Below are positions 1 through 12,440 of a stretch of DNA of 64,000 nt, in pieces. Positions within the stretch are counted from its first letter, which is position 1; every line of letters starts with the position of its first letter. The position numbers were made by a program, and so were the translations under genes. A model generated the notes under the pieces. The model was not told the origin of the DNA. It ran no database searches and saw only the letters and a list, made by a program, of their open reading frames with translations. Origin of the DNA: Alopecurus myosuroides (taxonomy: Eukaryota > Streptophyta > Magnoliopsida > Poales > Poaceae); assembly GCA_028641055.1 (NCBI GenBank), contig CM054062.1, forward strand, positions 171,499,715 through 171,563,714. Reading direction: 5' to 3'.

Positions 1-2523
1 TTGGTTAAATAATTTAAACCTTGTTTAAATCATTTAATATTGCTAAATTCCTAACTTGATCAAATTAAATTCTTTTGGGACATGTAAAATATGTTTTCAA
101 ACCATAAAAGTATAAGCTTTTCAATTATGAATCTCACTTAATGTTTTGCACAAATAAAAATTCAAATAAGTTCATGTTTGAATTAAATTCATTTAATTCT
201 TGCTTAAACTTGTTTAATTCATAAATAATTTATTGAAAATCCTTTTTCAACAAGTGAAACATGTATTCCACCTAAAATTTTGTGCTCTTTTCAAATATGA
301 ACTTTGTTAACTATTTTGAACAATTTAACTTGATGAAAACAACAACTGCTTGTGTGACACCTTTAAGTAACCAAAATTTCTTAACTTAATAAACAAATTT
401 CCAAACTTGGTAAACCTTATTTCCAATTGGTTCTATTGTTGTTATTTTGCTGTTTTCCTCATTCATGCATTATGCTAATCCACTTACACTTGTTGGTTAG
501 TTGTAAAACAATTATTTCAACCATAATTCATGGGCTTTCCATATGCAATCCAATTGCATATGGGTCCATTTAATCATGTTGTTATCTTGTCAACTAGTTT
601 ATTTTGTTGCATCAATTAAATGGTCATGCATCATCCCATGTTTGTGCACTATGCCATGTTATTGATTGTTTATCTCTCTGCGTTGTTTGTTTGCTTCTTC
701 TCGGATACACGACGACGTTGAGACCGACGATACTTACGACACCCCTTCTGAGGATCTAGCTCAGTACCAGGCTGCTGAGTTTGCAGGCAAGTATTCACTC
801 ACATGAACCATTATGTTCCTTTCAACATTGGATACCGATACTTTTCCGTTGTCTATTCTGCTAGCCCTATGAATAGTTGTTTCTGTTCGATCCTATCACA
901 TGATATCCTGAACCCTGATACTGCCTCACCTCCACACCTATAACCATTGCTTGATGCCCGTGTCTTACTAGCATGCTTAGGTTTGTTTTGCTCGAGTCTG
1001 TTAACCGTTACTTTCTGTTATCTATGTCTATTATTGTTCTGGGGCTCGAGGTTAAACAATGAATCATGCTAATGTTATGAGTAAATAATAATTTGATGAT
1101 AAGGCACCGGCAGGAGGCCCTGCGTGGTTTTGAGGCCTGCTAGTGTCGACCCTAATTAGGAAAAGGGTCTTGTCTACTGATCATGATGAGCGCACTACCC
1201 GCATGTGGGAAGCGTGTATGGGCGCCCCCCTCAATTTGATTCGATTCGCATCTCGTCCAAATCGCCTCATTTAGTTCGGGTGTTCCAATTGCCGCATGCA
1301 TGTTTTTGCGAGCCCAGGCCAGGGTGGAACTTTTGTAGTCGGCATTTAGGGAGACACGTTCTTAGAGTGCTATGAGGGTCCCCTTTTCTTCGTGGGGCTT
1401 GATTAGCCGTGCGCTCACTGCACGGGGTTCTTTGGGCTTGATGCGAAGAAGAGTTGAGTTGTGTTGAGTGCCTCGCTTGGTGGAAGTGCATTTCCTATCT
1501 GGCGGGGTATTCTTACGTGTACGGCCAAATTGGTGCACCCCTGCAGGGTAAATCTTCTCGAGAAGCCGTGTTTTCCGCGGTTATGGACTACTTGGTGAAA
1601 GTACTGGCTAACAAGTACTCAGGACAACTTAAACCTAATGATTAACAATCTGACTAGTAATAGGCTTAATGACACATAATCTGAACCCTCACTAATCCAA
1701 CTGTGTGAGTTATCCTCGGATTGCTTCTTTGGATAAGGGGCGAGATCCAGGATGGGTTTGTTTGGAGTTAGCTATAGTTGGTTACGATACGCGATCTTAT
1801 CCCCTTTCTGTTAGCCGGAAGTGGTAGTAACTCTGTAGTTGGTTAGAGCAGCCAGTTGCAGCATCTTTTATCTCCCCTTTCTTCCGTTGAACCCAAAGCA
1901 TCTGTGCTTGGTGTTGACGGGTTACACTTTGGTGAACTGTGAGTCTTGCTTGCCAGTACGTTTATGTACTGACCCCTTTGGGGCTGTGGTTTCCGCAGAC
2001 TACGTTTCCGAGGATCCCCATGGTGGCTACTACGTGGAGTATGACGAGACTGCTGACGAGTAGATAGCGGACCCGGGCAGGATCCGAGACTTCGTGGATG
2101 GGCTCCGTCTTTTCGTTTCCGGCCTATTTGGTTCTTGTCTGTACTCAGACATGTTGAATGCTTCCGCTGTGATGTAATGATGAATTGTTGGGACATGTGT
2201 CCTCTGGATGATTGTATTTGCTATCTCTGCTCTAGTGAGAGCCATTTGCAACTTATTTCCATCTTTTGTGTCGTAGAGATATGTTGTGCTATCATTTTGT
2301 TCAACGCCGTTGACGTACCATGTGTGTATGGTTTGAAGTACGTCAATGGAAGTATCCTGATTTCTATGGGATGGTTTACGTAGACGATGAACAGTAGAGT
2401 TTGGTTGTTACACGTACGTGTGTTGGCCTACTCGTAAGAGATGCGGGTGCAGATAAGCCCCGTAATCCAATCATCTGCTGTTCAACGGAACTGCGAGTAT
2501 CCCCTAGAAGTCCGGGTGCGACA
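1..2523 (+). mobile_element. 3' part of an old Gypsy-like LTR retrotransposon (fragment)
   Basis: The first ~650 bases are AT-rich non-coding sequence. From about 700 the composition becomes mixed and two short peptide-coding stretches appear, one near 700-800 reading as an acidic Asp/Tyr-rich peptide and one at 1974-2063 ending in an acidic Tyr-rich tail with stop TAG, preceded by an acceptor-like ttccgcag. This resembles the 3' end plus LTR of grass Gypsy elements. The segment appears to stop at about 2523 with a terminal ACA. The left end lies outside the window, so no second LTR or target duplication can be shown. The assignment is inference from style; no conserved domain is visible. Confidence 0.4.
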
Positions 2524-3058
2524 AATGATTGTTGGATGGCCATTACTTATCCTATTTCCTCGAGAGTTCAAACATAATTCCCCACGGAGTATCATTCCCT
2601 ATATCAAAGGTACTTGACAAGTTTGCATGTTTTCATAGAAAAATATATCAAAAATTTCTCTATGTATTTCCACTCCCAAAGCATTGGAAGCTTCAACATT
2701 CCTTTCGTACGAAAGTTAGAACCGGACCAAGCTTTCACTTCCATCAACGTGATATTTAAAAGCAATAAGAAAATAGTTACCACATATAGTAATAACACAA
2801 AACAACACGCACTAACCTTTGTGTGAGATCGTCTTCCATCACTAAGAAAACCATATTATCTTATATACCATTGATGTGAAGCTTGTTCTAATAACATTAA
2901 TTGATCAATTCACTTAGCAAACCTTGTCTTTCTTCCCATCTCCTCTAAATTCCAGAGTTTCCAAAATCTCCAATAGGAGAAAGAGTTGTAACAAAGTATA
3001 CATATTTTCTTTGTGTAAATCATTTAACAAGAAACTTAGAATTGTAGTTCCACTATGC
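2524..3058. other. Unassigned AT-rich flank
   Basis: No convincing coding sequence. It is the left flank of the Athila-like insertion and should be contiguous with the sequence after 9449 once that element is removed. Confidence 0.5.
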
Positions 3059-3063
3059 ATGTT

Positions 3064-4458
3064 TGATGACTCCCAAGTGCAGGAGATCAATTGTAGTACC
3101 TTTCAATAAGTATTTGAGTGTCGAACCCACGAGGAGCTGAAGGTAAGCTATCTATTCTCTAAATCCCTATAACCCTCTTATATGGCTGTTTATGCAAAGC
3201 AATAAGTTTGACTAAAAGGAACTAACTAATTAAAAGCAAGTGACGTGGAGTGTGGTTTGTCTAGTAACTAGTGAAGCAAGTTTAAAATGAAAGTTTCTAA
3301 GCAAGTTTCACAAGTAGCAAGCAGCAAATATCTCAAGTATCTCAAGGGAGCAAGTGTTCTAGCAATAGGTGTTCCGTTCGTGTGGTTGTCACAATTAGTG
3401 AAGCACATGTTTTAGTCTTAGTTTTTTCTTCTAGGAAGGAGCCATGAATATGTATAGTCAAGTAAATGATCTAGAACCCCTTATGATGGATCATGTGGCC
3501 AAGTAAATGACTGCACAAGATTGATTAAGACATAAAGTCCCACCATAGCCTTATGTTCTAAGGTCCCCTATATATATCCCCCAATAACTTAACTTTGTGG
3601 CTCGGTCTCAGGTTACTGTCACTCCCAAGTCACCACCACTCCATTATGCTACCGGTGATCACCTTACATGCATTCCCCAACATATGCGTGCACTCATATA
3701 TTGTACATAAATACAATCATAGAAGATAACAAACTTGTATGCAACCAATCAATGAACTATTTCACCATTGCCAAGAACAATTCACTACTCAAACATAGAC
3801 GGGGAGACACAATACATCAAGGGAATATAGTATTGCATCATACATCGTGTTTTCCAAGATATTACAGTGGAGAGATGGAGCTGATCTTGCTGTAGATGTT
3901 GATGATGAACACGCCGGAGGGGGGTGGAGCCCTCCGGGGGTGATCCCGGCGGCATTTCCCCCTCCGATCTTCTCCGACGGCAGCCTTCTGTCTCTCTGTT
4001 TCGTGGTTTCGTCTCTCGGCACCTCCTCCTTCTCAAAAAGGCCAGGGGACCCTTTATATAGTCGTTTTTAGGTCACGAGACACTCGGGAGAAGAAAGATC
4101 AACGGCATCGGAGCCACGGGGGCAAAAAGGGGGCCTCTCACGCGGCCAAGGAATCTGGCCGCGTGGAGGGTCCTCTTTGCCACCTGGTTGGCCTTTTGGC
4201 CCTCTACTTTTGCCCATGGTCTTCGTCTCAAAAATTCTGAACCGTGCTCTTTGGCCTTGCCCTTTTTGGAGTCCCGAAGCTCCCGGAAAGTCTGAAACAC
4301 TAAAAAGTACGTTTTCTGGAAAAACAGGGTTAGAACCAAAAGAAGGGGGATTGTTTAGAAAATCCCCCAAATCATTATAAAACATGAATATAAGTTGCTA
4401 ATATGTAGGAAAAAAAGTAATAACATGCAAAGTTCATGTATGCATTTTACATGCATCA
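3064..4458 (-). repeat. 3' LTR of the Athila-like element
   Basis: 1395 bp starting TGATGACTCC and ending TGCATCA on the plus strand. It keeps a good minus-strand TATA box (TATATAAA within 4053-4060). A second TATATATA run lies near 3573. It lies next to the PPT, so it is the 3' copy. Confidence 0.92.
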
Positions 4459-4475
4459 ACATCCCCAAGCTTAAC
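4459..4475 (-). promoter_or_regulatory. Polypurine tract of the Athila-like element
   Basis: Read on the minus strand the bases just before the 3' LTR contain AAGCTTGGGGATGT and run straight into TGATG. This is the expected place and composition for the plus-strand primer. Confidence 0.75.
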
Positions 4476-7178
4476 CCATGCTCGTCCTCGAGTATGAAGG
4501 TGATAAAACTAACATGGACTTTGCATATTGAAACAATCATGGGATATCAAGGAGGATTATTCATGCTACATATAATCAAATGATTAATACTAGAAATGAG
4601 TAGCAATATACAATTCATGTTGTAAGAAATATCAAATATGCAAGCAAAGATGCTTCATGAAAGTTCACAAAGTGTATAATGAAATAAAAGCAGTATGGAC
4701 CAAATGCATACACAAAATGAAAAATAAAATCCTATATTGGTCAAAGAATAGCATAATGGAAAATAGAAAATATGGTGGACACTTTGGAGAAAATTGAGTA
4801 GAGGTAAAACATGATCAAGTCTTATTTAGCCTCTAAATTATTCAACTAAAATTACTAATTGAAATGTGGCATCCATTGGTCTAAGACTCTCATTGCCCCT
4901 TTATCACTAGCATCTTAAATTGTGAATGTTGAAGTAATGTGATTGACAAGGTGTTGGTTGAATGCCTCATGCCCCGTGAGTGTGAAAACCTACTCCATGA
5001 TTACTCAACTTAAGATTCCTAATAAGCTTTGTACAATCATAATAAGTATTAATGACATCATAGAGAACCGTAAAGAGGTACCTCTTGACCCATGACATGG
5101 AAACCAACCCATGTCACAATTACAAGATTAACAAACGGAGTAGACTCATCATCCTTTTTATTTTCATTCACTATTATGCATAGCTTCTTATTTTATTGTA
5201 GGATGTGTTGTAGAGTCACTCAAGCTGTAAGTAAATTTCCACCATGATAAAGCATGGCTTGGGTTAGCGGCCCAATGCGTTTCTCTAGTCATATAGATAC
5301 TTACTCATCAAAACTTACTATTCCTCTATTTCATTTCGGCATGGCAGGAGTCCAAAAACAAAAGTACATGATATCAACCAAATGTAAATTTTTGTGCAAT
5401 GTTGAAAGCTTTCCGGTGATACACGTTTATAGCTGGCTCCCAACCACACACTTATCAAATGCAAAACTTGTGGCTCCCATTATTGGGTCATGTTTATTAG
5501 ATGCATAAAAAGTAAAGTGTGCCTTCAAAAGTTCGTGAGAGTCCTATCCCAAGTTCAACCCATGACAATTAATAAAGTGAATATCTTAATTTAGAACATA
5601 AATAACACAATAACATGGTGAACATACTCGGAATAGCAATGAAGCTAATGGGAAGATATGGTGGACTCACTGGAAATACTTGGCTAAGGAGTGTTGGAAA
5701 CAAGTTTTTACTTGTTGGAATTTTTAAATTTTTGGCTAGCAAGAGGGAGATAGTTAACCAGCTACTATGCGTGCATATGTCCATAGAACTACTCATTTCA
5801 TGAAAAACTAAATAAACCAGCAATTAACATCAAGGACATGAATAAGAGATAGCTCAAGACAACATTATTGCAAATTTCTACGCATAAAAAACCTATAAAT
5901 CATGCAAACATATGTATCTCTTCAAATCAACCATGGCATCCCTATTCCAAGTCATAATACTAGCATCCAATACATTCCAACCCCAAACTCCAGTAGCTCA
6001 ATCTCATATAAAATGATGGGTGTGGTTTTATCAAAACAAAAATAAAAACAATAACTAGACGCTTCAAGTCTCTACGATATATGCTTTGCTTAGAAAAACA
6101 GAAAGTAGACGTGTGCTAACCAAAAGAGTGTAGCTCCAGTGGGGTGTTCATCACATCCCCAAGCTTATGGCTTTCACCATTCTTGGATGTCTTGAGGCGC
6201 AGCTCCTCTATTCCCTGTGAAAAAACTTCACAAAACATGTTTCTCCCATTCTTTTTCTGTGGGGTGAGATTAGCAAGGACAAACAAATCACATGCTTTCT
6301 ATGCAAAATTTTAAATCAAATGCTCCAGTAGATAGACAATAAGATTCATTATGTTGTATGTTCACTATCTTGCTTGAAAGAATCATGGAAATTCGATTCC
6401 CAAGCCCAAAGAATGCATAAAACAAAAGAAGGCAGAATCTGTCCAGAAAAGCAACAGCAGCAAAACGAACGTTTTTCCCTAAGCTAGACTCGTCAAAAAA
6501 TTAAGCCAATTTTTTTGCTTACATAGGACGAAAAGTTGCAGAACATACTAAAAACTTAGCTCAATCCGACATACCAATAAAAAACGTAAAATCATACGGT
6601 GAGCAGACTCGTGCTGAAACAGAAATTTCATGCACTAGGATAGCAACTTATAAGTCCAAATGGGTTTGACTTGACTCTTTATTGAAAACTTAAGAATTAA
6701 AAAAAAACTAATCTCTTGAGACAGCAAGAGGACACTAGGAAAATCCAAACAAAAACAACCGGGTTGCCTCCCGTAAAGCGCTTTCTTTATAGCCATCTAG
6801 CTAGGCTTTACTTACTAACATCATGATGGTTGGAGTGAGGTGGCTCGGCATCCCCAAGCTTGGATTCTTGTACTTATTTGATACATGTAGGGTGAGCCCA
6901 GGGGTACATCCCCAAGCTTGATTGGTTGTCCCTCTTGATCTTTGTTCATCTCACGCAACTCTTCCTCCTGAAAAATTCTTCTTACACAAATCTCAACATA
7001 AAACTTGATTAGAGGGGTTAGTGCCTCCATAAATAAAATCCACATAGGTACAACAAATACACATGTTCAAGGTCGAACCCAACTTCTCCATTACTCATCC
7101 TTCTCATTTACTTTCCCAAATTTTTTTATAAAATGAAAATCTTAAACTAAATGATACATAACAGTAGGTAAAGGCATT
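4476..7178 (-). other. Non-coding interior of the Athila-like element
   Basis: AT-rich with no ORF of known type. It holds three further exact copies of the 13-bp word CATCCCCAAGCTT (6154-6166, 6849-6861, 6907-6919), identical to the PPT-side sequence at 4460-4472. It is too short for a deleted gag-pol to be recognised. Confidence 0.7.
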
Positions 7179-7946
7179 TTACATGTTGTAAAGACATAAA
7201 TGTGTGCTCAAACCGAATAGGAAATTAAAGCATAAGGAACACACCAAAAAAATATTAAACAATTTATTTTTAAGTCTAACCCATTTCCTATGCATTGGCA
7301 TTTTGTAATGAGACAAATAAAAGAAGCACATAATAGCAAGCATAGAAAGGTAAATCAAGTGCAACTTCAATACTTTCAGCATAAAGAGGGAAAACTTAAT
7401 ATTGTTGAAATATGTGTAACTATGTTTCCCTCTCTCATAATAATTTTCAGTAGCATCATGAATAGATTCAACAATATGAATATCACATAAAACCTTCTTA
7501 TCATGAGCCATATGCATAAAAGAATCACTACTCTCCACATAAGTAAAATCCTCATTAGTGATAGTGGGAGTTAAACATTCATAATTTTCATTGCAATCAT
7601 CATATATAGGAGGCATAGCATCATCAAAGTGAATTTTCTCCTCCAAGCTTGGGGAACTAGAAATATCATGCTCATCAAAACCAACTTCCCCAAGCTTAAA
7701 ACTTTCCATAGAATCAGCAAGTATATCATTTTTATCCTCAATAGTAGGGGGACTAAAAATATCATATTCATCAAGACAAACTTCCCCAAGCTCAAGGTTT
7801 TCCTTAGCAATAAAGGTGTTCAAAGAATTAGTACTACCACAAATATGATTGTTGTGCAAATAATTTTTCAATTTCTCCTCAAACACTTCATGTCCTAATT
7901 CAAGGTAGATATTATACAGTTCTAAAATTGTTTGGTTGTTTTCCAT
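7179..7946 (-). CDS. Small acidic protein with two C-terminal membrane segments, encoded by a retrotransposon
   Basis: A 255-codon ORF starting at the ATG at 7944-7946. The frame is open further upstream to 8075, but that part lies in the PBS/LTR junction and is unlikely to be coding. Residues 1-35 are helical-looking and charged. Residues 50-110 are acidic and contain an imperfect internal duplication (LELGEVCLDEYDIF and FKLGEVGFDEHDIS). Residues ~193-213 and ~229-250 are hydrophobic and look like two membrane helices separated by a basic linker. There is no zinc knuckle, protease or RT motif, so this is not gag. It is the only ORF of the element. Similar short ORFs are, as far as I recall, common in non-autonomous grass elements with the same PBS, with no known function. 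An env-like role cannot be argued from the sequence. Confidence 0.6.
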   Translation of the reverse strand: MENNQTILELYNIYLELGHEVFEEKLKNYLHNNHICGSTNSLNTFIAKENLELGEVCLDEYDIFSPPTIEDKNDILADSMESFKLGEVGFDEHDISSSPSLEEKIHFDDAMPPIYDDCNENYECLTPTITNEDFTYVESSDSFMHMAHDKKVLCDIHIVESIHDATENYYERGKHSYTYFNNIKFSLFMLKVLKLHLIYLSMLAIMCFFYLSHYKMPMHRKWVRLKNKLFNIFLVCSLCFNFLFGLSTHLCLYNM

Positions 7947-8020
7947 TTTATAATTTTTTTGTGTTTTAGGTTTATATGTTAGTATGCAATGCAAACAAGA
8001 ATAAAAGCTTAGCACAACGC

Positions 8021-8038
8021 TCCCCGGCAACGGCGCCA
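8021..8038 (-). promoter_or_regulatory. Primer-binding site (tRNA-Asp type)
   Basis: Minus-strand TGGCGCCGTTGCCGGGGA is an 18-base complement of the 3' end of plant tRNA-Asp including CCA. It lies 10 bases inside the 5' LTR (8049-9444) and fixes the orientation. Confidence 0.9.
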
Positions 8039-8048
8039 GAATAGTGCT

Positions 8049-9444
8049 TGATGACTCCCAAGTGCAGGAGATCAATTGTACTACCTTTCGATAAGTATTT
8101 GAGTGTCGAACCCACGAGGAGCTGAAGGTAAGCTATCTATTCTCTAAAGCCCTATAGCCCTCTTATATGGCTGTTTATGCAAAGCAATAAGTTTGACTAA
8201 AAGGAACTAACTAATTAAAAGCAAGTGACGTGGAGTGTGGTTTGTCTAGTAACTAGTGAAGCAAGTTTAAAATGCAAGTTTCTAAGCAAGTTTCACAAGT
8301 AGCAAGCAGCAAATATCTCAAGTATCTCAAGGGAGCAAGTGTTCTAGCAATAGGTGTTTCGTTCGTGTGGTTGTCACAATTAGTGAAGCACATGTTTTAG
8401 TCTTAGTTGTTTCTTCTAGGAAGGAGCCATGAATAGGTATAGTCAAGCAAATGATCTACAACCCCTTATGATGGATCATGTGGCCAAGTAAATGACCGCA
8501 CAAGATTGATTAAGACATAAAGTTCCACCATAGCCTTACGTTCTAAGGTCCCCTATATATATCCCCCAATAACTTAACTTTGTGGCTCGATCTCAGGTTA
8601 CTGTCACTCCCAAGTCACCACCACTCCATTATGCTACCGGTGATCACCTTACATGCATTCCCCAACATATGCGTGCACTCATATATTGTACATAAAGACA
8701 ATCATAGAAGATAACAAACTTGTATGCAACCAATCAACGAACTATTTCACCATTACCAAGAACAATTCACTACTCAAACATAGACGGGGAGACACAATAC
8801 ATCAAGGGAATATAGTATTGCATCATACATCGTGTTTGCCAAGAGATTGCAGTGGAAAGATGGAGCTGATCTTGCTGTAGATGTTGATGACGAACACGCC
8901 GGAGGGGGTGGAGCCCTCCGGGGGTGATCCCGGCGGCGTTTCCCTCCTCCGATCTTCTCCGGCGGCAGCCTTCTGTCTCTCTGTTTTGTGGTTTCGTCCC
9001 TCGGCGCCGCCTCCTTCTCGAAAAGGCTAGGGGACCCTTTACATAGTCGTTTTTAGGTCACGAGACACTCGGGAGAAGAAAGACCGACGGCATCGGAGCC
9101 ACGGGGGCAAAAAGGGGGCCTCTCACGCGGCCAAGGAATCTGGCCGCGTGGAGGGTCCTCTTTGCCACCTGGTTGTCCTTTTGGCCCTCTACTTTGGCCC
9201 ATGGTCTTCGTCTCGAAAATTCTAAACCGTGCTCTTTGGCCTTGCCCTTTTTGGAGTCCCGAAGCTCCCGAAAAGTCTGAAACACTAAAAAGTACGTTTT
9301 CTGGAAAAACAGGGTTAGAACCAAAAGAAGGGGGATTGTTTAGAAAATCCCCCAAATCATTATAAAACATGAATATAAGTTTCTAATATGTAGGAAAAAC
9401 AAGTAATAACATGCAAAGTTCATGTATGCATTTTACATGCATCA
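8049..9444 (-). repeat. 5' LTR of the Athila-like element
   Basis: 1396 bp, about 97% like the copy at 3064-4458 by eye. The minus-strand TATA box seen in the other LTR is changed here (TATATAAA to TATGTAAA, near 9039-9046), so the promoter-position LTR has probably lost its core promoter. Confidence 0.92.
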
Positions 9445-9449
9445 ATGTT

Positions 9450-11970
9450 ACGTTAAAATTCTTTGTAAATAAATCCATTAAAAACCAATAGGCATGCAGT
9501 TGTTTGGTAAAATAATAAGTTCCCAAACTTAAGTCTTCCTCATTGATTTTATTCCTTCCCGCAATAATTCCACCCATAACTAACATTAGTAACAATTTTA
9601 AGTATTTTATAAACAAGTCTAATTATTCATGTAAACATAGAGTGGCTTCCCCAAAGTATAGACAACAATATCCAAGGTATGACGGTCTATATTAATTCCT
9701 CCCACTTTTCCTATGCATGTTAGTGTTGGGAGTTTAACTTGTGTTTTCCTTTGGGTTCATTCATATTAGAGTCCAATGTGACTGCTCATAAAGACATCCT
9801 TCGTCATGAAAAAACATATTCCTAATTTCCACCAATTTTCCTTTTCCGGATCAGAAAACAAATACCATTCGATCCACTAGAATATATACATTAAAACATA
9901 AACTTGGTGTGCTATGTAGTAAATAATCATTCCAATTCCATACTATCGAAACATAAAAGAATATTTCCTTCTAGTTCACAAATATAAATAGTGACTGTGA
10001 TAGATAATGACTTACTAAAAAATAGCAGTATGTAATGCTTTTCCACAAAATCAAGAGAAGAACCATGATTTGTATTCCTCCATTAAAACATGGAGTATAT
10101 GACAGAACACAATGGTTTCCTCCAGTAAACCATATAGTATATGACATAACATAATGGTGGATAATTCCATGCTCTTAACATAAGTTTCAATTATAATTCC
10201 TGAAGTGTACTTCCCCCACCAATAAGTTCTCAAACATTTAAATCCTTTGATGAACTAATTTTCCACTTCAGTATGAGATATTCATAATAAAATAAAGATA
10301 TTCCGACTTGTATTGTAAAAGAGATAAATAACCACATCAAGTGCAATCATGAAGGAAATAAATAAAATGAATATTTGACCTCAAGTGGGAGTGTCCAAAA
10401 ATACCGTAAATATATGCTCATGAAGTAACATAATCCTCCCACTTAAGTTTAGAATTCCAAAATTTATAATCCACTAATGTTGTTCCTTGATATGCTGCCA
10501 AGTTGTAAGTAAGTAAGATAAAATAAATAACTAAACCTCTAGTGGGAGTATATAACCAAAAATACCACATCATAAGAAATCCATAACTGATAGTCCTCCG
10601 AGTTAAAGTTTATAATTCCAGAATCAACAAAGCTTGTAATTCTATTTATAGAGTAAAACCAAGTCGTAAATACCATCAATAATAAAATTCTGAGCATGTG
10701 TTATTATTACCAGTATTCCTCCAAATGGAGTCATCTTCACCAAATAAACAATCTGTTGACCAACTTCCAATGAATTGTCAAAAGAATGAGACCATTGTGT
10801 TTAAATTCCATAATGCACTAAGGTTTTTACCAAGCAATAATTCCATTCTTCCTTTTCCAAATAATATGTCATAATCAAGAAATTCCAACAAAGAAGTATA
10901 ATGTAAATTACTTCCACCGTAGATCAATATATATAGTATTATAACAAATGAAAATAAAAACCTTTCCTCCATAAGGGAGTTAATTGGCATAAGTTTCCAA
11001 TTCCATGTACATCAGCTTTAGTAGTAGTGTCTAAGTAGACATTTATTTCTTTTCATGAGTTGTTAGCATATCAATAAAGTTTCTAATGTTTTCCAGCAAT
11101 ATGTGACATACAAGCAAATCGACAAAACAACTATTTGGAGAAGTGCAAATATCATCAACAGACATACCGTTAAGTAAAATGTTGATTTCCTTTTCGATGG
11201 AATGTTCCCCAACTTCCTCCAAAAATAAATGATGCTAATTTCAATATAAACATGATTCATGTCTTCTCGTCGTTGTTCTCCCAGCGAATTTCAGTAAATT
11301 ATTAACTACGCCGACATGTTCTAGATATACCGACGGGTTCCAAAATATTCCGGGGACAAAGTTAATCCCGTGCAATTGAAAAATCAAAGAGAACAAAATA
11401 TCCATCCTATAAAATTCTATGGATAGGCAGACTTTGACAAAGTAATTTGTCCTTGTACACCAGCAGCATATAACATGCATTCTTGTTTTGCTTCTTGGTC
11501 AGCATTTGGCGACAATTGAAAACCATGTAAACAGTTGTTGTATAAATTCAAGTTATACAATTAGAACGTAGTCTTCCGTCGCGGCTGCCGAGCAACCGAT
11601 GGTAGTAGGGACGGGCACCTTGGTGAAGCGACGTGTATGTGTGGCACATCCAGTGAAGTCTTACAGTTACGAAAACATGTCCCAGTGGTTCCAAATCTGA
11701 AAACAACCGACCACTTCGCAGTAAATTCCATATATGTTCATTGGTCAATTATTTTCCAATCAGTGCTGAAATCAACCGAGCACCACGCAGTAAATTATTC
11801 TAAGCTGTAAGCTTGGTAGAATACCCGCCTCCTCAGGCTCCTTTCGCGCGAGCTATTTGCAGCCATAGGATCTCAATCTTGAATGATATGGACCATCCGA
11901 TTGGTGTGGTGGTTGAGACTTTTGTTACTTCCCGTTTTTCCTTTTACCGCTGAGATTGTTTACATCCTAC
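9450..11970. other. Old AT-rich repetitive DNA, unassigned
   Basis: Rich in AATTCC and in CCTCCCA/TGGGAGT words, with only short broken ORFs. It looks like a decayed retrotransposon interior but no domain can be recognised. A segment at 11725-11767 recurs in direct orientation at 16455-16508. Confidence 0.4.
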
Positions 11971-12078
11971 TACTAGGCCCACAGTTCACATAGAGTGAAA
12001 GAGACAGATACGTGAAAAAAGAACCCTCGCACGCCTCCAGTCCTTATCTCCCAGGCGCCACCACCCGTCCTGCCGGCG

Positions 12079-12265
12079 GCGCTGCCATCAGCGCGATGCT
12101 CCCCCACGCGAGCCGGCGACCACCTTGAAGCGTGACGGCGCTGCCATCGGCGGGATGCTCCCCCACGCGAGCCGGCGACCACCTTGTAGCGTGACGCGAC
12201 GGTGCTGCCAGCGGCGCGATGCTCCCCCACGCGAGCCGGCGACCACCTTGAAGCGTGACGCGACG
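12079..12265. repeat. GC-rich tandem repeat, three units of about 60 bp
   Basis: Three consecutive units start at 12079, 12138 and 12202 (59, 64 and 64 bp) and share the core GATGCTCCCCCACGCGAGCC. They lie in a CpG-rich block (about 11990-12400) inside AT-rich surroundings. Long ORFs across it on both strands come from base composition and the repeat. A captured first exon is possible but nothing is recognisable. Confidence 0.8.
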
Positions 12266-12440
12266 GCGACAGGCGCTTCCCTCGGACCCGGCGAACCCGC
12301 ACGCAGCGGCTTCCCCGACGATGTGGCGCGGCTCGGCTCCACACGACAGCGGCCCCGCAGCTACACGGCTGTGACGACGGCCCGGCCACAGTGATGTCAT
12401 TACAGCGACTGAGACACTGCCCCGATTCAGTTAGTCGCAT

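Larger units (their letters stand above)
3064..9444 (-). mobile_element. Non-autonomous Athila-like LTR retrotransposon, complete
   Basis: Two direct repeats of about 1.4 kb (3064-4458 and 8049-9444) begin TGATG and end CATCA, and the whole is bounded by the 5-bp duplication ATGTT at 3059-3063 and 9445-9449. The PBS lies beside the right LTR and the PPT beside the left LTR, so the element reads on the minus strand. The PBS, TGGCGCCGTTGCCGGGGA, matches the 3' end of plant tRNA-Asp, the primer used by Athila-lineage Gypsy elements. The 3.6-kb interior has no gag, protease, RT or integrase and encodes one short ORF. About forty LTR differences counted by eye (near 3%) suggest insertion on the order of one million years ago at commonly used grass rates. 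Mobilisation would need an autonomous partner. The family name is inferred from the PBS and layout. Confidence 0.9.

Noticed and set aside
7179..7946. Calling the two-helix protein an envelope protein
   Set aside because: No signal peptide, cleavage site or glycoprotein features visible; two C-terminal helices alone do not support it.
11973..12440. 155-residue minus-strand frame as a gene
   Set aside because: Arg/Ala/Gly-rich product across a tandem repeat in GC-rich DNA; no domain.
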